Notes: generated by a model from the letters alone, not told the origin. A stretch of 8,574 nucleotides of DNA from Chlamydiota bacterium (GCA_013041585.1 JABEVM010000118.1:1-8574), one strand, 5' to 3'. Positions 1 to 7,283 are shown, numbered from the stretch's first letter. A program made the numbers and translations.

Positions 1-473
1 TGGCAATTTTTTCCAATTGTTGTACCGGATCCTACATATACATGGGCGGAGATCTTTGTGTTATCGCCTATGATCACCCCTTTATCAATGACTGCGTAGG
101 GGCCAATGCTTACGTTTTGTCCGATCTTGGCTGTTGCATGGACGACAGCTGTGGGATGAACTCCTAAAAATCCACTTTCTAAGAGATCAGAAGAAATAAA
201 AAACTCGATGATTTTTTGGAATGTAAGAGAGGGATTATCGCAGAGTAAGAAATTTTTTCCATCAACTGGCTTACTATTTCTTGCTATGCATATAACCCCT
301 GCCTTGGATTTTAACATCGCTTCATGATAACGAGGGTTGGCTAGGAAAGAAGCATCGGAGGTGCTAGCTGTTTCTAAAGATTCCACACCACTAATCAAGT
401 GTGTTGGATCTCCAAAAATATCAGATCCGGTAAGATCTGCGAGCTCTCCGACGGATAATTTCTTAGCTGTCAT
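1..473 (-). CDS. lpxD: LpxD, UDP-3-O-acylglucosamine N-acyltransferase (3' end outside window)
   Basis: Third step of lipid A synthesis: transfers a 3-hydroxyacyl chain from acyl-ACP to the amine of UDP-3-O-acyl-glucosamine in the cytoplasm. Only the N-terminal 157 codons are present; the family is usually about 340-360 residues, so over half is missing. Visible are the N-terminal uridine-binding domain (about residues 1-100, with FLANPRYHE at 43-51) and the first turns of the left-handed beta-helix from about residue 105 (HPTAVVHATAKIG, then IGPYAVID, IGDNTKI, VGSGTTIG), a clear hexapeptide-repeat pattern. The start is the ATG read leftward from 473, after a GAGG four bases long and five bases away, and only 12 bp after the ompH stop, so the two are almost certainly co-transcribed. 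The catalytic His of the helix lies beyond the edge. The acyl-ACP donor is made by the enzymes encoded at 4543-7532. Identity is confident. Confidence 0.95.
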   Translation of the reverse strand, partial: MTAKKLSVGELADLTGSDIFGDPTHLISGVESLETASTSDASFLANPRYHEAMLKSKAGVICIARNSKPVDGKNFLLCDNPSLTFQKIIEFFISSDLLESGFLGVHPTAVVHATAKIGQNVSIGPYAVIDKGVIIGDNTKISAHVYVGSGTTIGKNC

Positions 474-478
474 AGTTT

Positions 479-482
479 CCTC
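479..482 (-). promoter_or_regulatory. Ribosome binding site of lpxD
   Basis: Reads GAGG on the minus strand, five bases upstream of the lpxD ATG and inside the 12-bp gap after the ompH stop. It supports the chosen start and suggests re-initiation after ompH translation. Confidence 0.6.
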
Positions 483-485
483 GTC

Positions 486-1103
486 TTATTTTGCAACAGC
501 GTTTTGCACAGGTTGCGCTTTAGCTTCTTCTGCTTTAGCAGATGCAGCAGCAGAGGCCTGGGCTTTAGCATCTTCTTCAAACTGTTTATCCATTTCTTTA
601 ATTACAAGAGCTGTTACATCCAATTGATTATTGATAGAAAAAAAAGCTTGTTTGTTTGCAATTGCATCAAGTTTTTTGTCTTTCTGGACTTTTTCGGACG
701 CTGCGCTAATATGTGTATTCATTGATTCCATTATACGCATATTCGCTTGGTTTAAGACTTGGTAATACTGCTCTCTGTATCTTGCTAGTTCTTGATTTAA
801 TGTGCCGAATTTAACTTTGAGCTCTTCTTCCGCGTCTGGAGAAAGGCCATCTAAATATTCTGCATCATTAAACTTTGCAGAAATTTCACGAAGTTGCTTT
901 TCGGTATCTTCGAGAAGTGTTGCCATTTGCTTTTTTAAAGCTTCAAAGCTTTCTTGCTCTTGCTTTCCATACTTGGAATCCTGAATACATGTTGTAAAAT
1001 TAGCAACACCAATAGAACTTTGTGTGTTTACTGCATTTGCTGCAAAAGACCCTGCAGAGAGTCCAAGGGACGCTAATAAAACGAGAACAAACTTATTTTT
1101 CAT
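486..1103 (-). CDS. ompH: OmpH/Skp-family periplasmic chaperone with Ala-rich C-terminal tail
   Basis: Skp-type holdase that binds unfolded outer-membrane proteins in the periplasm and delivers them towards the Bam complex. 205 residues from the chosen start. Residues 1-21 form a Sec signal peptide (MKNK, hydrophobic core FVLVLLASLGLSAG, likely cleavage after SFA). Residues about 31-175 are the OmpH domain: a short beta segment (IGVANFTTC) followed by a long, charged heptad-like helical region, as in Skp's coiled-coil arms. Residues about 178-205 are low complexity, mainly Ala with Lys, Glu and Gln, which typical Skp proteins lack. An in-frame ATG eight codons upstream (1127) has no ribosome site and would put charged residues before the signal peptide, so the ATG at 1103 is preferred. 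Located between bamA (66-bp gap) and lpxD (12-bp gap), the classic bamA-skp-lpxD order. The family call is firm; the role of the tail is unknown. Confidence 0.9.
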   Translation of the reverse strand: MKNKFVLVLLASLGLSAGSFAANAVNTQSSIGVANFTTCIQDSKYGKQEQESFEALKKQMATLLEDTEKQLREISAKFNDAEYLDGLSPDAEEELKVKFGTLNQELARYREQYYQVLNQANMRIMESMNTHISAASEKVQKDKKLDAIANKQAFFSINNQLDVTALVIKEMDKQFEEDAKAQASAAASAKAEEAKAQPVQNAVAK

Positions 1104-1110
1104 AGAAAGG

Positions 1111-1115
1111 CTCCT
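1111..1115 (-). promoter_or_regulatory. Ribosome binding site deciding the ompH start
   Basis: Reads AGGAG on the minus strand, seven bases before the ATG at 1103. It lies inside the longer reading frame that could begin at 1127 and therefore argues for the shorter protein. Confidence 0.8.
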
Positions 1116-1169
1116 TATTGGTTTCATATGAGAGTAATAAAATGTTATCTAGGTTGATATTTTCACGCA

Positions 1170-3602
1170 CTAGAATTGTCCCCCCATGGAAAAGAAGAAT
1201 TGCTTTCTTTGATGGTGATGACTTGGATTAATCGGGAAACCTAAACCGAAAATAAAGGGCATGCGGTTCATAAGCTCAACACGAACTCCGAATCCATAGC
1301 TGATGTTGTAGTGGGGGATAGCAAATCTTTTCAATGATACGGAACCTGCATCAGCGAAGACGAATGCATCAAGACGCTGTACAATGTTTTGTAAATATTC
1401 TACAGAGAGCAGCGAAGAGGAGATACCTCCAGTAGGATCTTTAGTATCATACTGAGGTCCAAGAGAAAAGTCTCGGTATCCACGTACTGATGCCTGGCCG
1501 CCTAAGAAAAATCTTTCACTAATTGGGATATCATTTGGATTACTGGTACTTCCAATTGGTTGAATATACCTAAAATCAAAACGATATTTCATGGTCCCTT
1601 TTGACCAAAGCGCTGTGTAATAGCTATTAACATAGCCAAAGCGTAAGAAATATACATCTCCTCCAAATCCTGCGATTTCTGCTTCTAGAGAAGATCTAAA
1701 GCCGTTGCGCGGCTTAAGAGAGCTGTCTGTAGAATCAAAAGAGATCGAAGTGGAAAGACCAGAGAGTATGTTGTTCTCTGGAGGAAGTTCGTCTGCTTTA
1801 TGATGCGGGTTAAATGTTCCGTTCTTTTTCTTTTCTTCTTGTTTTTTCCTTTCTTCTTTGATTCTATGATGAAGTTTTTTATCTATATCTACATCAGAGT
1901 ATTTAACGCGATATTTTGTACCAAATGTCCAGTAAGGGTTGAGAGGATAAGAGGCGAAAACAGAACCTCCAACTGTGTCAATGGTATAATTCTTAGCTAC
2001 GAGATCACTAAAGGTTTTATTAACGTCAAATCCCACTCTCCATAATGTGTCGCGGAAATAGGGATCTAACCAAGAAAATAGGTATGTCCTTTGTTTAGCG
2101 CCAATACTAAATCTAGCGTGGGCGTATTCTCCACCGCCACGTATTGCAGAAGGTCCTTTCGTAAAGACTTGTCCAAGTCCTTTATAGTTGAAGTTGCTTT
2201 CGGAGAGGTCTAAGCCGCCGAACAGATCATCTGCTGAACTAAATCCTGCGAAAAGGCTCGCACTTCCTGTAGTAGTCTCTTCTACTTCGATGTATACGTC
2301 ACGGTAATTTGATCCTAGAGATTGGTCGTCTTGGGCCCTGACGGCATATACGTTGACGTTTTTAAAATAGCCCATGTTTTCCAGTCTTTGCTGGGTGGCC
2401 TTAAGGCGTGCTGAGTCAAAAGTTTCTCCGGGCACTAAATAGGATTCGCGCAAAATAACGTGTGCATGTGTGTTCACGTTTCCAACAACACGAATAATCC
2501 CTATTTTGTATTCTTTACCTTCTTCGATCTGATAATGCACGTTATAAACTGGTTCATTTTCGACAAGTTGCGGCTCAAAGAGTACGTTGGTATCAATGTG
2601 TCCGATTCGTCCGTATAGTCCCTTAATATTTTCTGCAGTATCTCGCATTTTTTCTGGTGAATAAATATCTTCAGGATGAATAAGGAACATGCTTTCAATT
2701 TGCTGATCAGTGAAGAGGGTGTTCCCATCGAATGTTACTTTTCCAAAATGGAAGATCGTTCCTCTGTCGGCGTCGATTTCAATGATGATCTTTCCACCCG
2801 TTTTGCTCTCTAGGACACTGATATGTACTTTTGCGTCGGCATATCCTTGATTTTGTAAATAGTTAACAATTTGAAGCTGATCTTGTTCAATCGCTTCTTC
2901 ATTATACATTCCAGTTCCAGTGATCCAACTGAGGAAAAGGTTGTATTTTTTTGTATAAATCATCTCGAGAATATGGCTTTTTTCACTGCTTGTAAAACCT
3001 TTGAAGATGATGTTATCGATTTTCCCCGATCTTCCCTCTTGTACAATGATCTCGATATCAATTTGGTTGGTCTTCGGATCGGTTTTGACAATATATTGAA
3101 GCTGCGCTTCAAAATATCCCTTTTTAAGGTAATATTCTTTTACCTTGTTAAAGGCTTTGTTGAACTCATAGCGATTGAATATCGAGTTAACAGGATAATC
3201 GAGTTCGCTTTGTAGAGATTTTGTTTTTATATGCTCGTTTCCTACCCATTTAATACTGCGGATGGTAGGTCTTGCCCAGATATGCAGAGAAATAAAGACT
3301 TGGCCATTTTGTATGGTAAGTTGCGGCTCTACGCGATCATATTCACTTGAAAGGGTTTTGAGATCATTATCAAAGGTGAGCTGAGAAAATGGATCTCCTT
3401 CTTTTGTCTTTAAACGGGTCAGTATCGTTTTCGGATCAAAGTTTGCGCCCGGAGGAAGATTTTCCATATGAATATCGATTTTAGAAATCGCTTTATTTTC
3501 ATAGGCTTCAACCCGCGTAGGCTCGGAGCTTATAGCTTGCTGTGAACAAATAGGATGAAGAAGAAGTAAGGAAGACAGCAAAGGAATAAATTTTTTAGTC
3601 AT
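1170..3602 (-). CDS. bamA: BamA (Omp85), outer-membrane protein assembly factor
   Basis: Central component of the beta-barrel assembly machinery, folding and inserting outer-membrane proteins. 810 residues. An N-terminal Sec signal peptide (MTKK, then PLLSSLLLL) is followed by five POTRA-like repeats at roughly 38-110, 111-190, 191-280, 281-364 and 365-441, recognisable from the recurring pattern of a beta strand then G-N/G-F (KWVGNEHI 118-125, IIFKGF 198-203, VTFDGNTLF 289-297, IRVVGN 370-375). The barrel runs from about 445 to the end, has the conserved loop-6 motif VRGY (706-709) in GGQASVRGYRDF, and ends in the aromatic beta-signal FFFSMGGQF. Residues 574-611 are a highly charged, Lys/Glu/His-rich insert between barrel strands. 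The start follows no visible Shine-Dalgarno sequence; it is kept because the signal peptide begins there. Gap to recR is 106 bp, with a candidate promoter. Followed by ompH and lpxD. Identity is very secure. Confidence 0.97.
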   Translation of the reverse strand: MTKKFIPLLSSLLLLHPICSQQAISSEPTRVEAYENKAISKIDIHMENLPPGANFDPKTILTRLKTKEGDPFSQLTFDNDLKTLSSEYDRVEPQLTIQNGQVFISLHIWARPTIRSIKWVGNEHIKTKSLQSELDYPVNSIFNRYEFNKAFNKVKEYYLKKGYFEAQLQYIVKTDPKTNQIDIEIIVQEGRSGKIDNIIFKGFTSSEKSHILEMIYTKKYNLFLSWITGTGMYNEEAIEQDQLQIVNYLQNQGYADAKVHISVLESKTGGKIIIEIDADRGTIFHFGKVTFDGNTLFTDQQIESMFLIHPEDIYSPEKMRDTAENIKGLYGRIGHIDTNVLFEPQLVENEPVYNVHYQIEEGKEYKIGIIRVVGNVNTHAHVILRESYLVPGETFDSARLKATQQRLENMGYFKNVNVYAVRAQDDQSLGSNYRDVYIEVEETTTGSASLFAGFSSADDLFGGLDLSESNFNYKGLGQVFTKGPSAIRGGGEYAHARFSIGAKQRTYLFSWLDPYFRDTLWRVGFDVNKTFSDLVAKNYTIDTVGGSVFASYPLNPYWTFGTKYRVKYSDVDIDKKLHHRIKEERKKQEEKKKNGTFNPHHKADELPPENNILSGLSTSISFDSTDSSLKPRNGFRSSLEAEIAGFGGDVYFLRFGYVNSYYTALWSKGTMKYRFDFRYIQPIGSTSNPNDIPISERFFLGGQASVRGYRDFSLGPQYDTKDPTGGISSSLLSVEYLQNIVQRLDAFVFADAGSVSLKRFAIPHYNISYGFGVRVELMNRMPFIFGLGFPINPSHHHQRKQFFFSMGGQF

Positions 3603-3643
3603 GAATCGCTGTGAGTGTAAAGTTTATAAACATAAGTGAATGA

Positions 3644-3673
3644 AGTATAAGGAAAGAAAAGAAATAAAAGCAA
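3644..3673 (-). promoter_or_regulatory. Candidate promoter for bamA-ompH-lpxD
   Basis: On the minus strand, TTGCTT (3673-3668) and TATACT (3649-3644) are separated by 18 bases in the 106-bp gap between recR and bamA. The -10 element matches the sigma70/sigma66 consensus at five of six positions and the -35 keeps TTG. Transcription would begin near 3637, about 35 bases before the bamA ATG. AT-rich spacers produce such matches by chance, so this is tentative. Confidence 0.35.
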
Positions 3674-3708
3674 CAGAAGCTGGTAAAGGAATTATAAAAC
3701 AGGAGGTC

Positions 3709-4308
3709 TTAAAAGGTTTGTCTTCCAGCAAAAGCGCGTAATAAAGTACCTCCGTCAACAAAGTCGAGAGAGCTTCCCATAGGAAGTCCAAAAGCGAGCC
3801 TAGTTGCGTTGATTCCCCATTTTTTCAACTCTTCTTTAAGATAAAGGGCTGTGGTGTCTCCTTCAAGAGTGGAATCTAGCGCAATAATGACTTCCTGAAT
3901 TTGCAAAGACTCAATGCGGTGTTTGAGCTCACCAACCCGTAGATTTTCGGGATTTTTCCCATCTAAGGGGGAGAGGAGTCCATCTAGAACGTGATAGAGC
4001 CCTATATAGGACTTCATGTCTTCGATTGGGAAAACATCTTTTGGAGAGGCTATGATACACAGGGTTTTTTTATCCCTTTGCCCATTTGAGCAGTAAAAAC
4101 AGCCCTGCCCCTCTGCAAAACAGCCACACTCTTCGCAATAGGTAATTTTTTGTTTTAATTCAGACAAGAGTAAAGAAAATTTTTTTAACTCACTTTCTGG
4201 CCACCCTAAAAGCTGGAAGGCAAACCTTTCGGCTGTTTTAGTACCAACACCCGGAAATTTTTTTAAAAATGCGAGGAGGGTCAATAAATGGGCTGGGTAT
4301 TTGGCCAT
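3709..4308 (-). CDS. recR: RecR, recombination mediator protein
   Basis: Partner of RecO (and RecF) in loading RecA onto SSB-coated single-stranded DNA during gap repair; forms a ring-shaped clamp in the cytoplasm. 199 residues, the usual family length. A helix-hairpin-helix lies at the N-terminus (FPGVGTKTAERFAF, 18-31). A Cys4 zinc finger follows (C58, C61, C70, C73, with an additional C63 between the pairs). The Toprim domain spans about 82-175 (LCIIASPKDVFPIE; ALDSTLEGDTTALYL at 143-157), and the C-terminal conserved segment is GLPMGSSLDFVDGGTLLRAFAGR (174-196). The start at 4308 places the hairpin motif where E. coli RecR has it, but the upstream sequence has only a weak GGAA about ten bases away. 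First gene of the leftward block, divergent from fabH across 234 bp. Likely co-transcribed with bamA, although bamA may also have its own promoter. Confidence 0.96.
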   Translation of the reverse strand: MAKYPAHLLTLLAFLKKFPGVGTKTAERFAFQLLGWPESELKKFSLLLSELKQKITYCEECGCFAEGQGCFYCSNGQRDKKTLCIIASPKDVFPIEDMKSYIGLYHVLDGLLSPLDGKNPENLRVGELKHRIESLQIQEVIIALDSTLEGDTTALYLKEELKKWGINATRLAFGLPMGSSLDFVDGGTLLRAFAGRQTF

Positions 4309-4542
4309 AAGGAATTTTCCGTATTACTTGATTAATTTTGATTTTAGGCATAATAGAGCTAAAATTACAACGTTTTCTATACGACGACTGTCTATAAAAT
4401 TTTTGAAAAATAGTCTATTTCCAATCGCTAAAATAAATCTTATTATCTTAGTAGGAAATTCTGCTTTTATTTTTTATGCAAATAGAGTAAAATTGGCACC
4501 TATTGTTTAGTAATTATTTCATTCATAGACAAGGTGCAATAT
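4309..4542. promoter_or_regulatory. Divergent intergenic region between recR and fabH
   Basis: 234 bp, strongly AT-rich, with no credible gene. It must contain the promoters for both the leftward and rightward blocks. Rightward candidates are TTGGCA at 4493-4498 (five of six to the -35 consensus, but its only partner, TTTCAT at 4517-4522, is poor and lies very near the ribosome site) and TAAAAT at 4488-4493 as a -10 with a weak -35. Leftward, TATTAT near 4349-4354 (read on the minus strand) is a -10 candidate without a good -35. I see no clear operator; FapR- or FabR-type palindromes are not evident by eye. The individual promoters remain unresolved. Confidence 0.5.
4531..4536 (+). promoter_or_regulatory. 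Ribosome binding site deciding the fabH start
   Basis: AAGGTG sits six bases before the ATG at 4543 and pairs with the 16S anti-Shine-Dalgarno (AGGTG part of AGGAGGTG). An upstream in-frame GTG at 4534 overlaps this element and is therefore unlikely to be the start. Confidence 0.65.
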
Positions 4543-5556
4543 ATGCCTTTTCAGGCAAAACAACTGCAGGCAAGAGTCATTGGAACAGGTTCTTATTTAC
4601 CGAAAAAAGTTCTATCAAATTTTGATTTGGAAAAAATGGTAGACACTTCGGATGAGTGGATCGTTTCAAGGACGGGAATGAAGGAAAGGCGTATAGCCCA
4701 TGAAAGCGAATTTGCTTCGGATATGGGGCTAGAGGCGGCTATTGGAGCTCTTTCTTCTGCTGGAATTTCCGCGGACTCTATCGATTTAATTCTCTGCGCC
4801 ACTTCTACACCTGACCATATTTTCCCAAGCACTGCTTGTTTAATTCAATCCCGTTTAGGTGCTACTAATGCGGCTGCCTTAGATATCCAAGCAGCCTGTT
4901 CTGGCTATTTATATGCCTTATCTACCGCGAAGGCTTTTATTGAATCAGGAATGTATAAAAATGTTTTAGTAGTAGCTTCTGAAAAACTTTCTACCATTGT
5001 TGACTATAAGGACCGAAACACCTGTGTTCTTTTTGGTGATGGAGCGGCGGCTTGTGTTGTGAGCTCGCAAAAAAAGGGATTATTTATTCGTAAGATTCAG
5101 CTTGGGGCCGATGGTGACCAATCTGAACTATTGATTGTTCCTGCCGGAGGCTCTAAAAATCCTTCGACTGCTGAAACAGTTGCTACAAACCTTCATTATT
5201 TGAAAATGGAGGGGAGAGAAGTGTATAAGCATGCAGTGCGTAGGATGGAAGCTTCAGCAAAAAGCTGTTTAGATGAAATGGGAATGACGGAATCCGAGAT
5301 TAGCTGGCTAGTTCCTCACCAAGCAAACATTCGAATTATTGAAGCCATTGCAAAGCGTTTTGCAGTGCCGATGGAAAGAGTGTTTATGACAATTCAAAAA
5401 TATGGAAACACTTCCGCTTCGTCAGTTGGAATTGCCATTGATGAACTAATGCGTGAGAAGCCGATCAAGATTGGAGATAATTTACTTCTTGTAGTTTTTG
5501 GAGCCGGCCTTACATGGGGCGCTTCTATTCTAACTTATGGAGAGGACAATGAGTAA
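4543..5556 (+). CDS. fabH: FabH, beta-ketoacyl-ACP synthase III
   Basis: Starts fatty-acid synthesis by condensing acetyl-CoA (or a branched primer) with malonyl-ACP to 3-ketoacyl-ACP. 337 residues from the ATG at 4543, slightly longer than the typical 315-330. The thiolase-fold catalytic triad is complete: Cys119 (IQAACSGYLYAL), His259 (VPHQANIRI) and Asn289 (YGNTSASS). The N-terminal signature (VIGTGSYLP, DTSDEWIVSRTGMKERR) and the C-terminal GAGLTWGA are also conserved. Primer specificity cannot be judged from the sequence by eye. First gene of the rightward operon; its stop codon overlaps the start of fabD by 8 bases. An alternative GTG at 4534 would add three residues. Confidence 0.97.
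   Translation: MPFQAKQLQARVIGTGSYLPKKVLSNFDLEKMVDTSDEWIVSRTGMKERRIAHESEFASDMGLEAAIGALSSAGISADSIDLILCATSTPDHIFPSTACLIQSRLGATNAAALDIQAACSGYLYALSTAKAFIESGMYKNVLVVASEKLSTIVDYKDRNTCVLFGDGAAACVVSSQKKGLFIRKIQLGADGDQSELLIVPAGGSKNPSTAETVATNLHYLKMEGREVYKHAVRRMEASAKSCLDEMGMTESEISWLVPHQANIRIIEAIAKRFAVPMERVFMTIQKYGNTSASSVGIAIDELMREKPIKIGDNLLLVVFGAGLTWGASILTYGEDNE
5539..5545 (+). promoter_or_regulatory. Ribosome binding site of fabD within fabH
   Basis: GGAGAGG lies in the last codons of fabH, with its GGAG core six bases before the ATG at 5549. It favours that start over the in-frame ATG at 5537, which has no such site in front of it. Confidence 0.75.
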
Positions 5557-6502
5557 AAAAATAGCGTTTTTATTCCCAGGCCAAGGATCTCAATATCCTG
5601 GCATGGCAAAAGACTTTTATGAAACGTACGCAGAAGCAAGGGCTGTTTTTGAAGAAGCTGATGAGTTTCTTGGTGAAAAATTTTCCAAACTTATTTTCGA
5701 AGGCCCTGCAGATGTATTAACGCAGACTAAGAATAGCCAGCTGGCCATCTATATTGTAAGTATTGCGATCCTAAGGGTGATTCAAAAACAATTTCCTGAT
5801 TTAAAACCGCAAGTTTGCGCTGGACTTAGTTTAGGTGAGTACACAGCGCTCTATGCATCGTGTAGAATTTCTTTCTCTGAAGGACTCTCTCTTGTTAGAG
5901 ACCGAGCCCTTTATATGCAGCAGGCATGTGAAGAAAAAGAAGGGTCCATGCGTGTTGTTTTAGGATTAGAAAGCTCTCAAGTCGAAGAAATGATGCAAGA
6001 GATTTCTCTTAAGGCGGAAGCCTGGGTTGCTAATATGAATTGTCCTGGACAAGTGGTTATTGCAGGTACAAAAGAGGGCTTAGAATATGCCTCTGAAGTG
6101 TTAAAGGCAAAAGGAGCAAAACGTATCCTTCCATTAGAAGTGTCTGGAGCCTTTCATAGCGACCTTATGAAATCTGCAAGAGACAAGCTTTCCCCTAAGA
6201 TTAATAGCGTCTCCTTATCTTCCAGTCCTATACAGTTTGTTATGAACGTTCCGGGTGACTATGTTACTTCTGCGAAAGAGGTCAGACAGTTTCTAGTGCA
6301 GCAAGTGACAAGTCCTGTTCGCTGGGAAAAGGGAATGCGCAAAATGATGGAACAAGGAGTTGATCTTTATATAGAGATTGGATGTGGATCGACTTTGACT
6401 GGGATGAATAAAAAAATGGGCGCACCATCTAGCCTTAGTATTCAAAAGATTTCTGACTTGGATGAACTCGCAAAGATAAAGGACACAGTATGCACTTGTT
6501 AA
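5549..6502 (+). CDS. fabD: FabD, malonyl-CoA:ACP transacylase
   Basis: Transfers malonyl from malonyl-CoA to the phosphopantetheine arm of AcpP, giving malonyl-ACP for FabH and the elongating synthases. 317 residues, normal for the family. Conserved sites in order: GQGSQ oxyanion region (11-15), nucleophile Ser94 in GLSLGEY, Arg119 that binds the malonyl carboxylate (RDRALYMQ), catalytic His203 in GAFHSDLM, and a Gln in VQQVTSPVRW near 251-252. The start at 5549 is set by the GGAGAGG in front of it; an ATG at 5537 would add four residues. The gene overlaps fabH by 8 bases and fabG by 13 bases, so translational coupling is likely. All catalytic residues are present. Confidence 0.97.
   Translation: MSKKIAFLFPGQGSQYPGMAKDFYETYAEARAVFEEADEFLGEKFSKLIFEGPADVLTQTKNSQLAIYIVSIAILRVIQKQFPDLKPQVCAGLSLGEYTALYASCRISFSEGLSLVRDRALYMQQACEEKEGSMRVVLGLESSQVEEMMQEISLKAEAWVANMNCPGQVVIAGTKEGLEYASEVLKAKGAKRILPLEVSGAFHSDLMKSARDKLSPKINSVSLSSSPIQFVMNVPGDYVTSAKEVRQFLVQQVTSPVRWEKGMRKMMEQGVDLYIEIGCGSTLTGMNKKMGAPSSLSIQKISDLDELAKIKDTVCTC
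6478..6483 (+). promoter_or_regulatory. Ribosome binding site of fabG within fabD
   Basis: AAAGGA lies six bases before the fabG ATG at 6490, inside the 3' end of fabD, and supports initiation upstream of the fabD stop codon. Confidence 0.65.
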
Positions 6503-7245
6503 AGGGAAAAGTTGCCCTCGTTACTGGGGGAACTGCTGGAATTGGTAGAGATATTGCGCTACATTTTGCAAGGCATGGAGCCGATGTGGCTGTATTTGGG
6601 ACAAATGCAGAAAGAGCTCAGCAAATACTTGTGGAGCTAGATGCAAATAAAGCCTTTGAAGATCAACGTTTTTGTGTTAAATTAGTAAGCGTTGAAAAAA
6701 CGAGCGAAGTTCAGGCTACCATCGCAGAAATTTTAGAGGCCTGGAATAAAATTGATGTTTTAGTCAATAATGCTGGGATTACAAGAGATCAGCTTCTCAT
6801 GAAACTGAAAGAAGAAGATTGGGATGCTGTAATCGATGTTAACTTAAAATCGGTCTATAACACATGCCAGGCAGTGATTCGGCCGATGATGAAAGCCAGA
6901 TCCGGGAAGATTATTAATATTTCCTCGGTTGTTGGATTGACAGGGAATGCGGGCCAAGTGAATTATGCGGCCTCTAAAGCTGGAATGATTGGTTTTACTA
7001 AGTCACTCGCTTTAGAAGTTGCAACCCGTGGGATCAATGTGAATTGCATTGCTCCTGGGTTTATCAAAACTCGCATGACCGATGAACTTACAGACGTTCA
7101 GAAAGAGGGGATCCTTTCAAAGATCCCAATGGGGAAAATGGGCACGACACAAAATATCGCTGACACAGCCGTCTTCCTTGCCTCTGAATGGTCTGAATAT
7201 ATTACAGGACAAGTGCTCACCGTTGACGGTGGCATGGTCATGTAG
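6490..7245 (+). CDS. fabG: FabG, 3-oxoacyl-ACP reductase
   Basis: NADPH-dependent reduction of 3-ketoacyl-ACP to 3-hydroxyacyl-ACP in each elongation round; its products include the 3-hydroxyacyl-ACPs used in lipid A synthesis. 251 residues, a classical short-chain dehydrogenase: nucleotide-binding TGGTAGIGR (12-20), NNAG (93-96), and the catalytic set Asn118, Ser146, Tyr159 and Lys163 (SSVVG, then YAASK). The segment NNAGITRDQLLMKLKEEDWD and the C-terminal ITGQVLTVDGGM are typical of FabG rather than of other reductases. It starts 13 bases before the fabD stop and is followed after 47 bases, including a nine-T run, by the preferred acpP start. Confidence 0.97.
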   Translation: MHLLKGKVALVTGGTAGIGRDIALHFARHGADVAVFGTNAERAQQILVELDANKAFEDQRFCVKLVSVEKTSEVQATIAEILEAWNKIDVLVNNAGITRDQLLMKLKEEDWDAVIDVNLKSVYNTCQAVIRPMMKARSGKIINISSVVGLTGNAGQVNYAASKAGMIGFTKSLALEVATRGINVNCIAPGFIKTRMTDELTDVQKEGILSKIPMGKMGTTQNIADTAVFLASEWSEYITGQVLTVDGGMVM

Positions 7246-7278
7246 AGGATAATTTGAATTTTTTTTTGTATTTAAGCT

Positions 7279-7283
7279 AAGGG
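7279..7283 (+). promoter_or_regulatory. Probable ribosome binding site of acpP
   Basis: AAGGG lies three bases before the ATG at 7287 and nine bases before the in-frame ATG at 7293. The spacing suits 7293 better, though the evidence is not decisive. Confidence 0.45.

Noticed and set aside
337..627. Rightward 96-codon frame across the lpxD start and ompH end
   Set aside because: It is antisense to two well-supported genes, has no family resemblance, and its Ala/Ser-rich part only mirrors the Ala-rich ompH tail.
1104..1127. Longer ompH start at the ATG at 1127
   Set aside because: No ribosome site in front of it, and it would place MKPIRSLS ahead of a good signal peptide that has its own AGGAG.
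2501..2728. Leftward 75-codon frame inside bamA
   Set aside because: Same strand but different frame within conserved POTRA sequence; no ribosome site or recognisable protein.
3701..3707. AGGAGGT on the plus strand (ACCTCCT in the leftward mRNA) just after recR
   Set aside because: On the plus strand only a seven-codon TTG frame follows. In the leftward mRNA it resembles the anti-Shine-Dalgarno, but bamA has no Shine-Dalgarno for it to mask, so chance is the simplest explanation.
4390..4425. Imperfect A/T-rich inverted repeat between recR and fabH
   Set aside because: Arms are nearly all A and T with mismatches, as expected by chance in this composition; no U run or operator-like symmetry.
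4301..4510. Rightward 69-codon frame in the recR-fabH intergenic region
   Set aside because: It would start inside recR on the opposite strand with a non-ATG codon, has the composition expected of AT-rich DNA, and shows no ribosome site.
7218..7231. Inverted repeat CACCGT-TG-ACGGTG near the fabG end, upstream of the T run
   Set aside because: It encodes the conserved LTVDGG of FabG, has a short stem, and lies 27 bases before the T run, too far for an intrinsic terminator.
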